Shown here: piece after piece, positions 8,905 to 20,958 of the stretch
Layout: every line of letters starts with the position of its first letter
Position numbering within the stretch: position 1 is the first letter of the stretch
From: Eggerthellaceae bacterium
GTDB taxonomy: Bacteria; Actinomycetota; Coriobacteriia; Coriobacteriales; Eggerthellaceae
Reading direction: 5' to 3'
DNA length: 64,000 bases
NCBI GenBank assembly: GCA_009782615.1
Contig: WRIS01000003.1
Span: 62,001 to 126,000, forward strand
Program-made: the position numbers and the translations under genes
The notes under the pieces: model-generated
The model's input: the letters and a program-made list of their open reading frames with translations, nothing else
Told to the model about the DNA's origin: nothing
Database searches by the model: none

Positions 8905-10107
8905 TTACTTGATGATCTTCGTAACACGACCAGAGCCAACGGTGCGTCCACCCTCGCGGATGGCGAAACGCAGACCCTCTTCCATAGCAATCGGGTTGAT
9001 GAGCACGCCGCGGAGTTCCACGTTGTCGCCTGGCATAACCATTTCGGTTCCTTCAGGCAAGTGTGCAACACCAGTAACGTCGGTGGTGCGGAAGTAGAAC
9101 TGCGGACGGTATCCATCGAAGAACGGGGTGTGACGTCCGCCCTCTTCCTTGGTAAGGATGTAAACCTGACCAGTGAATTCGGTGTGAGGAGTAACGCTCT
9201 TGGGCTTGCAGAGAACCTGCCCGCGAACGATTTCTTCACGCTTAACACCGCGCAAGAGGATACCAACATTGTCGCCAGCTTCACCCTGGTCGAGAAGTTT
9301 ACGGAACATCTCAACACCAGTGCAAACGGTCTTTTGGGTTTCACGGATACCAACAATCTCGACTTCGTCGTTGAGGTGGATAATGCCACGCTCGATACGA
9401 CCAGTAGCAACGGTGCCACGACCAGTAATGGTCATGGTGTCTTCGACTGCCATCAAGAACGGCTTGTCAACGTCGCGCTCGGGGGTCGGGATAAAGGTGT
9501 CAACCGCTTCGATGAGCTCCCAAATCTTTTCGCGCCATGCTGCGTCGCCTTCGAGAGCCTTCAGCGCAGACCCGCGGATAATCGGGGTGTCGTCGCCAGG
9601 GAATTCGTAGGAGTCGAGCAGTTCGCGGACTTCCATTTCAACGAGCTCAAGAAGCTCTTCGTCGTCAACCATGTCGCATTTGTTCAAGAATACGACGATG
9701 TAGGGTACGCCTACCTGGCGAGCGAGCAAGATGTGCTCGCGGGTTTGAGCCATCGGGCCGTCAGTGGCGGCGATAACGAGAATCGCGCCGTCCATCTGAG
9801 CAGCACCCGTGATCATGTTCTTGACGTAGTCGGCATGGCCTGGGCAGTCAACATGAGCATAGTGGCGGGTGTCGGACTGGTACTCGATATGAGCGATCGA
9901 GATGGTAATACCACGCTCCTTTTCTTCAGGAGCCTTATCGATTTCGTCAAATGCGGTAAAGTCGGCAGTTGCCGTGCCGTGACTTCCGTCATTTTCAGAC
10001 AGCGTCTTTGAAATCGCTGCCGTGAGCGTTGTTTTGCCGTGGTCAACGTGGCCGATAGTACCGATGTTAACATGCGGCTTTGTGCGCTCAAACTTCGCTT
10101 TAGCCAT
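8905..10107 (-). CDS. tuf: Elongation factor Tu
   Basis: 400 residues starting [21 protein letters not shown]1 GHVDHGKT is at about residue 18, G3 DCPGH near 81 and G4 NKCD near 136, with the EF-Tu domains II and III following ([25 protein letters not shown]). EF-Tu delivers aminoacyl-tRNA to the ribosome. A strong AAGGAGGA ribosome site precedes the ATG. It sits downstream of three tRNA genes, from which it is separated by a terminator. Confidence 0.99.
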   Translation of the reverse strand: MAKAKFERTKPHVNIGTIGHVDHGKTTLTAAISKTLSENDGSHGTATADFTAFDEIDKAPEEKERGITISIAHIEYQSDTRHYAHVDCPGHADYVKNMITGAAQMDGAILVIAATDGPMAQTREHILLARQVGVPYIVVFLNKCDMVDDEELLELVEMEVRELLDSYEFPGDDTPIIRGSALKALEGDAAWREKIWELIEAVDTFIPTPERDVDKPFLMAVEDTMTITGRGTVATGRIERGIIHLNDEVEIVGIRETQKTVCTGVEMFRKLLDQGEAGDNVGILLRGVKREEIVRGQVLCKPKSVTPHTEFTGQVYILTKEEGGRHTPFFDGYRPQFYFRTTDVTGVAHLPEGTEMVMPGDNVELRGVLINPIAMEEGLRFAIREGGRTVGSGRVTKIIK

Positions 10108-10182
10108 TATTCATCCTCCTTAGGACGGTGGGAAAGCACGTTTTGTGATTTTTCCCGAATAAACGTTTCTTTAGTTCTAGGC

Positions 10183-10211
10183 AAAAAACACACGCACTCT
10201 TCGTGCATGTG
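10183..10211 (-). terminator. Intrinsic terminator after the tRNA cluster
   Basis: On the minus strand a 9-bp stem with one wobble pair (CACATGCAC / GTGCGTGTG) and a 5-nt loop is followed by six T. It lies downstream of tRNA-Met and upstream of tuf, so it probably ends the tRNA transcript. Confidence 0.7.
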
Positions 10212-10223
10212 ATAATGTTCAAA

Positions 10224-10300
10224 TGGTAGCGGTGACTGGATTTGAACCAGTGACGCCACGGGTATGAACCGTGTGCTCTAACCAACTGAGCTACACCGCC
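10224..10300 (-). tRNA. tRNA-Met (CAT), elongator type
   Basis: Minus strand begins GGCGGTGTAGCTCAGTTGG, has anticodon CAT in GGTTCATACC, T-arm GGTTCAAATCC and an encoded CCA end. The first acceptor pair is a G-T wobble rather than the initiator mismatch, and the anticodon stem lacks three G-C pairs, so an elongator is more likely than initiator. Confidence 0.93.
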
Positions 10301-10460
10301 AACTTGATATTTTGCTGCGTAGCGTTGTCATGCCTCGTTTTTGGCTTCAGTCACGTATGCTTATATACGCTCCTTTGCCAAAAACTTGCATTCCTCGCTA
10401 CCCAACAAACTCTCTGCGTTGGTGCCCAACTTGATATTTTGCTGCGTAGCGTTGTCATGC
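10300..10460. repeat. 34-bp perfect direct repeat between tRNA-Met and tRNA-Thr
   Basis: Copies at 10300-10333 and 10427-10460 are identical, starting CAACTTGATATTTTGCTGCG. Copy 1 begins at the last base of the tRNA-Met gene. The 93 bp between them contain a short palindrome (CGTATGCTTATATACG). No gene is visible. A perfect repeat abutting a tRNA end is what an old integration or duplication event would leave. Confidence 0.8.
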
Positions 10461-10523
10461 TTAAGCAAAATAATCCTGCGTTGGTCTGGTCTGTTTGTAC
10501 AAACACCAACGTGCTGTAAATTC

Positions 10524-10599
10524 TGGAGCCTGCGACCGGACTTGAACCGGTGACCTCTTCGTTACCAACGAAGTGCTCTACCGACTGAGCTACACAGGC
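10524..10599 (-). tRNA. tRNA-Thr (GGT)
   Basis: Minus strand GCCTGTGTAGCTCAGTCGG, anticodon GGT in loop TTGGTAA, T-arm GGTTCAAGTCC, acceptor stem closed with GCAGGC, discriminator T and encoded CCA. The cloverleaf is complete. Confidence 0.95.
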
Positions 10600-10602
10600 A
10601 CA

Positions 10603-10687
10603 TGGTGGGGGCGCACGGATTCGAACCGCGGTAAGCATAGCTAACGGGTTTACAGCCCGTCCCCTTTAACCACTCGGGCACACCCCC
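10603..10687 (-). tRNA. tRNA-Tyr (GTA)
   Basis: Minus strand GGGGGTGTGCCCGAGTGG, anticodon GTA in loop CTGTAAA, a long variable arm (GTTAGCTATGCTTAC region) as expected for class II tRNA-Tyr, T-arm GGTTCGAATCC and encoded CCA. Confidence 0.95.
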
Positions 10688-10767
10688 ATAAGTTTGGTGC
10701 TCAAAATTCATGTGTATTTATCAAGCTGCCTGCTCACACGAATATAAACATTCGCATAAGCAGAAGA

Positions 10768-10796
10768 ATGATACGCTAGGTGAAACCTCGTGTCAA
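10768..10796 (-). promoter_or_regulatory. Strong vegetative promoter of the tRNA-Tyr/Thr/Met operon
   Basis: On the minus strand a TTGACA -35 box (10791-10796), a 17-bp spacer and a TATCAT -10 box (10768-10773) lie about 75 bp before tRNA-Tyr. The match to the housekeeping sigma consensus is excellent. Confidence 0.8.
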
Positions 10797-10920
10797 CGGT
10801 TTACACGCCCCCGGGAGTATCTTCATGATTCCTTCGTTTTCTTCTTCTTTTTGCTTACCCGTTACCCCTATAATAATGCTCTAGTTGATAATGCCTCGAT
10901 TTCCCCTCGTAAGGAGCGTC

Positions 10921-10998
10921 ATGACAGAAAAGATTTATCCCCTCATACCTCAGATTATCCCGCCATGCGCCCCCGTTTCTGCCTTACCGTGCTCATGA
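10921..10998 (+). CDS. Short 25-residue upstream reading frame, possible leader peptide
   Basis: ATG at 10921 follows a clear AAGGAG site with 5-nt spacing. The frame encodes a proline-rich peptide (MTEKIYPLIPQIIPPCAP then VSALPCS) and stops with a TGA that overlaps the ATG of the acetyltransferase gene (ATGA). It may couple translation of the next gene, or may be the true N-terminus of that gene with a frameshift. Only the ribosome site and overlap support it. Confidence 0.45.
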   Translation: MTEKIYPLIPQIIPPCAPVSALPCS

Positions 10999-11579
10999 AT
11001 ATCCACGATAGCGCCGTGGCAGCGATAAGAAAGCCACAGAAAAACTATCATACCCCTGAACTGGAAACACAACGCCTTGTTCTGCGCCCCCTTTGTTTGA
11101 GCGATGCGCAAGTCATCTTCGATAATTGGGCACGTGACGCCGACGTCGCCTATTTCATGAGCTGGAGCCAACATCAAAGCATTGAGGAAACTCGAGCCTG
11201 GCTTGAAGCAGAAAAAGCCGCGCTTGTTGAGCCCACTAGCTTTAACTTTGGCTATGTGTTGAAGGCAACAAAAGAACTCATCGGAAGCGGAGGACTTCAC
11301 TACAACGAAGAACACGCTTGCTTTGAACTGGGGTATTGCCTCATGAAATCCCAATGGGGCTTTGGGTTGGCAACTGAAGCTGCTCGACGGATTCTCGATT
11401 TCGCTATTCGGGAACTGGGGATCTCAACTTTTTTCGGAAGCCACGCCACGGATAATCCTGCTTCGGGACACGTACTTACCAAACTTGGCTTTGTCTACAC
11501 GGATGATGGCTTCTTCGAAAGCAGTGACGGGACAAAAGCCTTCCCCAATAAAAATTACCACCTCACCACGAGTTTATGA
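10995..11579 (+). CDS. GNAT-family N-acetyltransferase (RimJ-like)
   Basis: About 194 residues. It has the RimJ/RimL pattern: ETQRLVLRPLCLSDAQVIFDNW, then ELGYCLMKSQWGFGLATEAA (the acetyl-CoA pyrophosphate loop, Q/R-x-x-G-x-A variant) and NPASGHVLTKLGFVYTDDG. Family members acetylate ribosomal protein N-termini, antibiotics or other amines; the substrate cannot be read from sequence. ATG 10995 lacks its own ribosome site but overlaps the stop of a short frame that has a strong one. The same frame stays open upstream to 10710, through low-likelihood sequence. Confidence 0.85.
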   Translation: MNIHDSAVAAIRKPQKNYHTPELETQRLVLRPLCLSDAQVIFDNWARDADVAYFMSWSQHQSIEETRAWLEAEKAALVEPTSFNFGYVLKATKELIGSGGLHYNEEHACFELGYCLMKSQWGFGLATEAARRILDFAIRELGISTFFGSHATDNPASGHVLTKLGFVYTDDGFFESSDGTKAFPNKNYHLTTSL

Positions 11580-11591
11580 AGAAGAACGCCT

Positions 11592-11903
11592 CTAAGCGCT
11601 TAGGGTTGTTATTGTTTCAAATTCATCTCGATGCAGTTCGAGAGAATTCCATATGTCAACTTTTCGCTGTAAGTTAAGCCAGTATTCTGCAGAGGTGCCG
11701 AAAAGCCGCGAAAGACGTAGCGCCATATCGGTACTAAGGGAACGTTTTTCACGAACCACCTCATTGACTGACTGGCGCGAAACCGCAAGCAACCCTGCAA
11801 GAACCGCGACGCTCAAGCCGTAGTCGGGCATAAATTCCTCACGCAAGACCTCACCAGGATGCGTAGGTTTTCTTGTCATAATCTGCATGTCTTTTTCAGC
11901 CAT
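11592..11903 (-). CDS. higA: HigA-type antitoxin
   Basis: About 103 residues with the HigA signature THPGEVLREEFMPDYGLSV, then a helix-turn-helix (AGLLAVSRQSVNEVVREKRSLS) and RLFGTSAEYWLNLQ. It neutralises HigB and represses the operon. Start M at 11903 is preferred because the AAAGGA site is then properly spaced; an ATG 9 nt upstream is too close. It lies 12 nt after higB, in the toxin-first order typical of higBA. Confidence 0.92.
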   Translation of the reverse strand: MAEKDMQIMTRKPTHPGEVLREEFMPDYGLSVAVLAGLLAVSRQSVNEVVREKRSLSTDMALRLSRLFGTSAEYWLNLQRKVDIWNSLELHRDEFETITTLSA

Positions 11904-11915
11904 TTCTTTCATCCT

Positions 11916-12197
11916 TTAATGGTAATCGCATATTTCCACCTCGAAGGCATCTTCTCCTTCAAAACGAAAACAAATCCTCCACTGCTCATTGATACTAATC
12001 GAGTGCTGTCCTGCCCTGCTGCCCTTCAATGCATGTAGTCTATTGCCTGGTGGAACAACAAGGTCGTCGAGGTTTTCTGCCGAATCGAGCATGTCTAGTT
12101 TTCGAAGAGCCCGTGCAATGATTTCTGAAGGCAACTTCTTCGACACTGCGTCCAAAAACACATTTCTTGTTTCTTTATCGGCAAAGGTTTTTATCAT
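11916..12197 (-). CDS. higB: HigB-type mRNA interferase toxin
   Basis: 93 residues starting MIKTFADKETRNVFLD, containing RALRKLDMLDSAENLDDL, PPGNRLHALKG and SISINEQWRICFRFE, all characteristic of ribosome-dependent HigB/RelE-fold toxins. The catalytic basic/aromatic C-terminus is intact, so the pair looks functional. The frame stays open far upstream but that part is low-complexity and unlikely to be coding. Confidence 0.92.
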   Translation of the reverse strand: MIKTFADKETRNVFLDAVSKKLPSEIIARALRKLDMLDSAENLDDLVVPPGNRLHALKGSRAGQHSISINEQWRICFRFEGEDAFEVEICDYH

Positions 12198-12206
12198 AGC
12201 CTGATT

Positions 12207-12218
12207 GTATCGTGTCAC
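12207..12218. promoter_or_regulatory. Palindrome in the higBA / hydrolase intergenic region
   Basis: TGTCACGTGACA, a perfect 12-bp palindrome about 10 bp before the higB start, is placed where a HigA operator would be expected. Binding is inferred only. Confidence 0.4.
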
Positions 12219-12333
12219 GTGACAAATGTCTAGTTTAGGTTTTGCCGAAGCCGCGGCTGCTTCTTCTTCTGGGAATAGTCCTGTATTTGTGGTATGTTTC
12301 AGACAGCTACGAAACGAACAACGAGAATAGGAC

Positions 12334-13749
12334 ATGGAAGAGAACCGAGCGCGGACGCCGAAAAAACAACAGCAGCCGCAACAGCAGGAAAGGCGGCAAC
12401 TGGTAAAAAGCCCGATGGCGAAGAACCGTCGTGTGCTTGTTGTTGCGCTTGTGGTGGCTTTTGTCCTTATAGCCGCAGGCGCACTCGCAGCTGCCTTCAT
12501 GATGAAGAACAAGCCTTCGCAAGGCGAATCGAGTCAAACTGCCCTGCCCTTAAGCGACACCCTCGCCCCCGAACAGCCTGCCAATACACCAACCGAAACA
12601 GGAGCTTACAAGGCCATTCCTTTACCTGAAGAAATGCGGGCTATGTGGATTTCCTTTCAAGAACTCCAATACCTTGATTTTTCTTCCGAAGAAGCCGCCC
12701 GCAATGACCTTGGGCAGATGTTTGAAGAATGCGCAGGTCTTGGTCTTAACACGGTAATCGTCATGGTACATCCGTATAGCGATGCCCTGTATCGAAGCGC
12801 GCTATTTCCGTTCAGTCATATAATAAGTGGCACTCAAGGGCTTGACCCTGGCTTTGACCCCTTGGCTATCATGGTTCACGAAGCGCACGTCCGCAACCTA
12901 CGCATTGAAGCATGGATGATTCCTTATAAAGTAAGCCAAAGCTGGGCGGGACCGCATTCTTTGAGCGCCGACAACCCAGCAATCATACATCCTGAATGGG
13001 TAGTCGATATTGACGGAGACCTTTGGTATGACCCTGGCATCCCCGAAGTTCGCGACCTTGTGCGCGCGGGTGTGCTTGAGATAGTGGAAAACTACGAAGT
13101 TGACGGCATCCATTTCGACGATTACTTTTGCCCCGATTCTTCTGAGGGAAGCAACACCTTCGATGCTGACTCCTATGCTGCCTTTGGTGGTGGTGAATCG
13201 CTGGCAGATTGGCGAAGGGGCAACAACGACAAGCTGGTGAAAGCAGTTTATGAGGGCATTAAGTCCCGCAACCCTTCCGTCAGTTTCGGCATCAGCCCTC
13301 AGGGAAACAACAACGTCAATTACTCCCAAGAATACAGCGACGTAAAAAAATGGATGACCACGGAAGGCTATATCGACTACATCATGCCCCAGCTTTACTG
13401 GGGATTTAACTACCGCACAGCTGATGGGAGTGCCGCTTTCGCGTTCGAAAATATCGTCGCCGAATGGGCATCCTATCCGCGCCATAGCTCCGTCAAACTC
13501 TATGCGGGGCTCGGGGCGTATCGCATCGGCTTGGCGCAGGGTGGTGGCTCTCGTTTCGGGTTCGGGGACTACGGAGAAAACGACCAATCTGAATGGGAAA
13601 GCGGGCGAAATCTCGCTGATATGGTAGTTTCGCTGCGCCAAGAAAACGGCTATGCGGGCTTTGCGCTTTTTCGACACGACTACGTGTTTCAATCGGAAGA
13701 TTGGCTCAGTCAAAGCGAATGCGCGGCACTAAAAGAGGTGCTCGGGTAA
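12334..13749 (+). CDS. Membrane-anchored glycoside hydrolase-like protein (GHL10/DUF187)
   Basis: 471 residues. A basic N-terminus precedes one transmembrane helix (about residues 33-52), then an Ala/Pro/Thr linker, then the GHL10 domain: MRAMWISFQELQYLDFSSEE, GLNTVIVMVHPYSDALY, NLRIEAWMIPY and the VDGIHFDDYF catalytic strand near residue 250. Family members are secreted TIM-barrel enzymes thought to act on cell-wall or host glycans; substrate unknown. It stands alone, transcribed away from higBA. Confidence 0.88.
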   Translation: MEENRARTPKKQQQPQQQERRQLVKSPMAKNRRVLVVALVVAFVLIAAGALAAAFMMKNKPSQGESSQTALPLSDTLAPEQPANTPTETGAYKAIPLPEEMRAMWISFQELQYLDFSSEEAARNDLGQMFEECAGLGLNTVIVMVHPYSDALYRSALFPFSHIISGTQGLDPGFDPLAIMVHEAHVRNLRIEAWMIPYKVSQSWAGPHSLSADNPAIIHPEWVVDIDGDLWYDPGIPEVRDLVRAGVLEIVENYEVDGIHFDDYFCPDSSEGSNTFDADSYAAFGGGESLADWRRGNNDKLVKAVYEGIKSRNPSVSFGISPQGNNNVNYSQEYSDVKKWMTTEGYIDYIMPQLYWGFNYRTADGSAAFAFENIVAEWASYPRHSSVKLYAGLGAYRIGLAQGGGSRFGFGDYGENDQSEWESGRNLADMVVSLRQENGYAGFALFRHDYVFQSEDWLSQSECAALKEVLG

Positions 13750-13819
13750 GGCTTTTTTCTGGGAGCGTTTTTTGCGAAGTGATGTCGCTACGGGGTGATG
13801 CCTTTGTGAGGTGGTGTCT

Positions 13820-14608
13820 TTAGGGGGTGATGTCTTTGCGGGAATACCAAACAAAAGCAAACACAACGCCGATGAGGGCATAAACCATGCCAATAGCCAG
13901 GTATTCCCCCGTTATCGCCGCATGAGGAATAACGCTTGATGGGTCGGCATAGGCATAGGGAGTGATATAGCGCATGAATTCCCACTTGTCGCTGATGTTG
14001 GCAACCACGTTAAGGAAGTAGAGTAGTGCCGCAAACCCCAGACCAAAGCCAGCACTTCCCCGCTTAAGTAGTGCCGAAACACCAAAACTTATGCAGCCTA
14101 TTTCAAGATGCATCAAGAACTGAGCAAGTTGAAAAATCCAGAAGGTTTTCCACGGTATTTCTTCGCCAATTAGAGCAAACGAAGCAATCGCGCACACGGT
14201 ACAAAACAGGTTAAAAAGGATGACTTGCGCCACCACAGCGGCAAACTTCCCCGCAATAATACTGCTGCGCTTCAAGGGATGCGTCAGCAAGAATTCCGCC
14301 GTATGCTCGGTCTCTTCCTTGGAAAGCATGCGCACGCCCACAAAGGCAGCAAACAGCCCACCGCCAAAGGCGAGTACCGCAGCGCAATCAAGCCCGTAAT
14401 AGCCGATAGCTTCCATCATGTCTATTTTGTCCAAACCGAAAGCCGACGTGAAAGCGCCCATCATAGCAAAAGCCTCGCGCAGCTCATCGGTTTGCTTCTT
14501 CACTTCAGGAAACGTTGCCATGCAGACCACGATTATGGCACCGACCAACACGTTCCAGATAATCAGCATCTTGGTGCTTTGTTTCATTTCGTGGAGAAAC
14601 ATGGTCAT
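13820..14608 (-). CDS. ABC-2 type transporter permease
   Basis: 262 residues with six hydrophobic segments and the ABC-2 pattern: a first helix near residues 15-32, a long soluble loop, then VGVRMLSKEETEHTAEFLLTHPLKRSSIIAGKFA, which is the conserved coupling segment before helix 3. It overlaps the ATPase gene by 4 bp, so the two form one exporter. The substrate is unknown; bacteriocin- or drug-type exporters share the layout. Confidence 0.88.
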   Translation of the reverse strand: MTMFLHEMKQSTKMLIIWNVLVGAIIVVCMATFPEVKKQTDELREAFAMMGAFTSAFGLDKIDMMEAIGYYGLDCAAVLAFGGGLFAAFVGVRMLSKEETEHTAEFLLTHPLKRSSIIAGKFAAVVAQVILFNLFCTVCAIASFALIGEEIPWKTFWIFQLAQFLMHLEIGCISFGVSALLKRGSAGFGLGFAALLYFLNVVANISDKWEFMRYITPYAYADPSSVIPHAAITGEYLAIGMVYALIGVVFAFVWYSRKDITP

Positions 14609-15612
14609 GACGCTGCCCCCTGCCCATCAGGTTCGTCGGGTTCGCCGCCAGGATTGTTGCCACCATCCACATCAGTAGCATCCACATCAGAACCATCCAC
14701 ATCAGCTTCATAGTAGTGCATGAACACTTCTTCGATAGCAGGCTCCTCAACGATGAGGTCGCTGAATTCTTCTTTTGCCAGCGCCGCCACCAACAGCCGC
14801 ATATCACCTTGATAGAAGAAATCGACGCCATCAGCGTGAATAGCAAGGTTCTTTATCCCCGCAAGAGCAGGTGGTTTGAGCAGCCCTTGGATGCGCACGC
14901 GCCGCGCCGATTCCGAGGAAAGATCTTCAACCGTTCCCGACACAATCACTTGTCCCTCGCGGATAATCGCCGCGTGCTTGCAGTAGCGCTGCACTTCGGA
15001 GAGTACGTGTGAGGAAAGAAGAATGGTCGCTCCTTGTTCATGGCGCGCCATAAGAAGATTGAAAAATTCCTTTTGCACCAAAGGATCAAGACCGCTCGTC
15101 GGTTCATCGAGTATGTAGAGCGAAGGCTTATGCTGCAAGGCACAGACAATCCCCACCTTCCGACGATTCCCCATTGAGAGTTCTTCGACTTTCCTGTTCG
15201 GGTCTAAATCGAGGTGGTCGCACAGCAGCGTTGCTTCCTTGCCACAATCCTGCTTTCGCAAGCGCGCAGAAAGCGCCAGGATGTCTTTTACTTTCATGCC
15301 ATGATAAAACATGGTTTCGGAGGGCATATAGCCAACTTGTTCAAGAATGTCTTTTGTTTGGTGCACAGAGTCCAATCCAAGGACGCGCGCGCTTCCATCG
15401 GTGGGCGAAATCAAACCGAGAAGAGTGCGGATAAAGGTGGACTTCCCCGCCCCATTCGGTCCGATGAATCCGAAGATGTCCCCTTGTTCGACACGCAGGT
15501 CAACGTCAACGATGCCGCGCGCTTTCCCGTAGTATTTCGTAAGTTTTAAAGCTTCAATCGCACACGACGAATCTTTCAAGGGGCTGCTAGCTTGTAGGGG
15601 CGTTTCTGCCAT
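14605..15612 (-). CDS. ABC transporter ATP-binding protein
   Basis: About 335 residues. Walker A GPNGAGKST, signature LSMGNRRKVGIV, Walker B LYILDEPTSGLDP and switch H in LLSSHVLSEVQRYC identify an ABC-2 exporter ATPase of the CcmA/YxlF type. A start at 15612 (MAETPLQ) is likely; 15639 adds nine residues. The C-terminus carries an odd Asp/Val/Gly repeat tail (DVDGSDVDATDVDGG). It is divergent from the aminotransferase gene. Confidence 0.93.
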   Translation of the reverse strand: MAETPLQASSPLKDSSCAIEALKLTKYYGKARGIVDVDLRVEQGDIFGFIGPNGAGKSTFIRTLLGLISPTDGSARVLGLDSVHQTKDILEQVGYMPSETMFYHGMKVKDILALSARLRKQDCGKEATLLCDHLDLDPNRKVEELSMGNRRKVGIVCALQHKPSLYILDEPTSGLDPLVQKEFFNLLMARHEQGATILLSSHVLSEVQRYCKHAAIIREGQVIVSGTVEDLSSESARRVRIQGLLKPPALAGIKNLAIHADGVDFFYQGDMRLLVAALAKEEFSDLIVEEPAIEEVFMHYYEADVDGSDVDATDVDGGNNPGGEPDEPDGQGAAS

Positions 15613-15756
15613 AATCCATCGATTCATCTCGGCGGTCAAAAGGTGGTTGCTACCTTATTTTTCCTGATAATAATAGCACAGTGGGTTTATACTTTTGCTA
15701 TACGGGAAATTGTGGGCGCTTATACCCCTAAGAAACCCGAGGCGAAAGGAAGCGCA

Positions 15757-17043
15757 ATGCCGAGATATGCGGACATGTCAAAAGTCGAACTTGAAGCAGC
15801 AAAAAAGACAGTTGAACAGGAATTCTTAGAATACAAAGCACAAGGGCTTGCCCTGGATATGTCGCGCGGGAAACCTTCTGCGGCCCAACTCGAACTCAGC
15901 ATGCCGATGCTTGATGTTTTGAATTCCGAAGCCGACTTCAAAAGCGCCGATGGCACTGATTGCCGCAACTACGGCGTGCTTGATGGCCTTGCTGAAGCAA
16001 AGGCGTTGCTGGCAGGCATGCTTGAGGATGAACCGAAAAACACTATCATTTTCGGCAACGCGAGTCTCAACATGATGTATGACACCCTTGCCCGCTGTAT
16101 GGCGTTCGGCACCTTGGGGTCAACGCCTTGGGGCAAGCTTGATGAAGTGAAGTGGCTTTGTCCCGTGCCAGGCTACGACCGCCATTTTAGCGTTACCGAA
16201 GCATTTGGCATCACGATGATAAACATTCCTACCAATGAAGCTGGACCCGATATGGACATCGTCGAAAATCTCGTGAAAGACGACGATACCATCAAGGGAA
16301 TTTGGTGCGTGCCCCAGTATTCGAACCCCGAAGGAATAACGTATAGCGCAGAAGTGGTGCGCCGCCTTGCAAGCATGGAATGTGCAGCGGATGATTTCCG
16401 CATCTTTTGGGATAACGCCTATTGCATCCATCATCTTTTCGATGAAGTAGAAAACCAAGACTGTGTGCTTGATATCGGTCTTGCCTGTCGAGCTGCAGAA
16501 AACCCCGACCGCTATTTCAAGTTTGTGTCAACTTCAAAGATTACTTTCCCAGGTGCGGGAATTTCAGGACTGGCGGCAAGTAGTGCCAACATTACCGAAA
16601 TAAAAAAGCGTATGGCAGCACAAACCATCGGACACGACAAACTCAACCAGCTGCGCCATGCGCGCTTTCTTGTTGATGCAAACGGGCTTTCTGCGCACAT
16701 GAAAAAGCATGCAGCAATCATCAGAGAAAAGTTTGAGTTGGTTTGCGAAAAGCTGGATACGGGACTGAACGAAAACGGTTGCGGAACCTGGAAAACACCG
16801 CGCGGAGGCTATTTCATTTCCTTTGATGCGCCCAAAGGCACCGCCACACGCATAGTTGCTCTTGCAAAGGATGCTGGTGTGGTGATGACGGGTGCGGGAG
16901 CAACCTATCCTTACGGACGCGACCCGCTCGACAGCAATATTCGCATCGCCCCCACTCTTCCCCCTTTGGAAGAATTGGAAGCAGCGATGGACGTGTTCGT
17001 CTGCTGCGTGAAGCTTGCCACCCTCGAAAAATTGCTTGCATAA
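15757..17043 (+). CDS. PLP-dependent aminotransferase, MocR-like family
   Basis: About 428 residues starting MPRYADMSKVELEAAKK behind AAAGGAAG. The segments GLALDMSRGKPSAAQLELS, DCRNYGVLDGLAEAKALLAGML, WCVPQYSNPEGITYS and the PLP-lysine site STSKITFPGAGISG match the Aminotran_MocR group of fold-type I enzymes, which lack the GntR domain of true MocR regulators. Probable amino acid:2-oxoacid transaminase (aspartate or alanine). The frame extends upstream to 15643 through a hydrophobic stretch that overlaps the promoter region and is unlikely to be translated. Confidence 0.9.
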   Translation: MPRYADMSKVELEAAKKTVEQEFLEYKAQGLALDMSRGKPSAAQLELSMPMLDVLNSEADFKSADGTDCRNYGVLDGLAEAKALLAGMLEDEPKNTIIFGNASLNMMYDTLARCMAFGTLGSTPWGKLDEVKWLCPVPGYDRHFSVTEAFGITMINIPTNEAGPDMDIVENLVKDDDTIKGIWCVPQYSNPEGITYSAEVVRRLASMECAADDFRIFWDNAYCIHHLFDEVENQDCVLDIGLACRAAENPDRYFKFVSTSKITFPGAGISGLAASSANITEIKKRMAAQTIGHDKLNQLRHARFLVDANGLSAHMKKHAAIIREKFELVCEKLDTGLNENGCGTWKTPRGGYFISFDAPKGTATRIVALAKDAGVVMTGAGATYPYGRDPLDSNIRIAPTLPPLEELEAAMDVFVCCVKLATLEKLLA

Positions 17044-17072
17044 CAAAGGGGCTGCGTAATGCAGCCCCTTTT
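17043..17072. terminator. Bidirectional terminator between aminotransferase and PFOR genes
   Basis: AAAGGGGCTGC-gtaat-GCAGCCCCTTTT hairpin between two convergent genes, with A and T runs on its sides. The same GGGGCTGC stem recurs at about 20.91 kb. Confidence 0.85.
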
Positions 17073-17129
17073 GATTGTCGCATGCCGTAATGGCAAAACG
17101 CCAGATTGCGGGCGGGCCCGCAAAGTGCC

Positions 17130-20958
<3,829 letters not shown>

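Noticed and set aside
8830-10011. A 393-codon plus-strand frame across the tuf gene
   Set aside because: It is the antisense of EF-Tu, which is secure on the other strand; long antisense frames are common in strongly biased genes.
12898-13713. A 271-codon minus-strand frame opposite the GHL10 hydrolase
   Set aside because: Antisense of a recognised domain protein, with no ribosome site or recognisable motif of its own.
15643-15756. N-terminal membrane segment on the aminotransferase
   Set aside because: The extra 38 codons lie in the divergent promoter region and lack a ribosome site; the family starts at the internal ATG.
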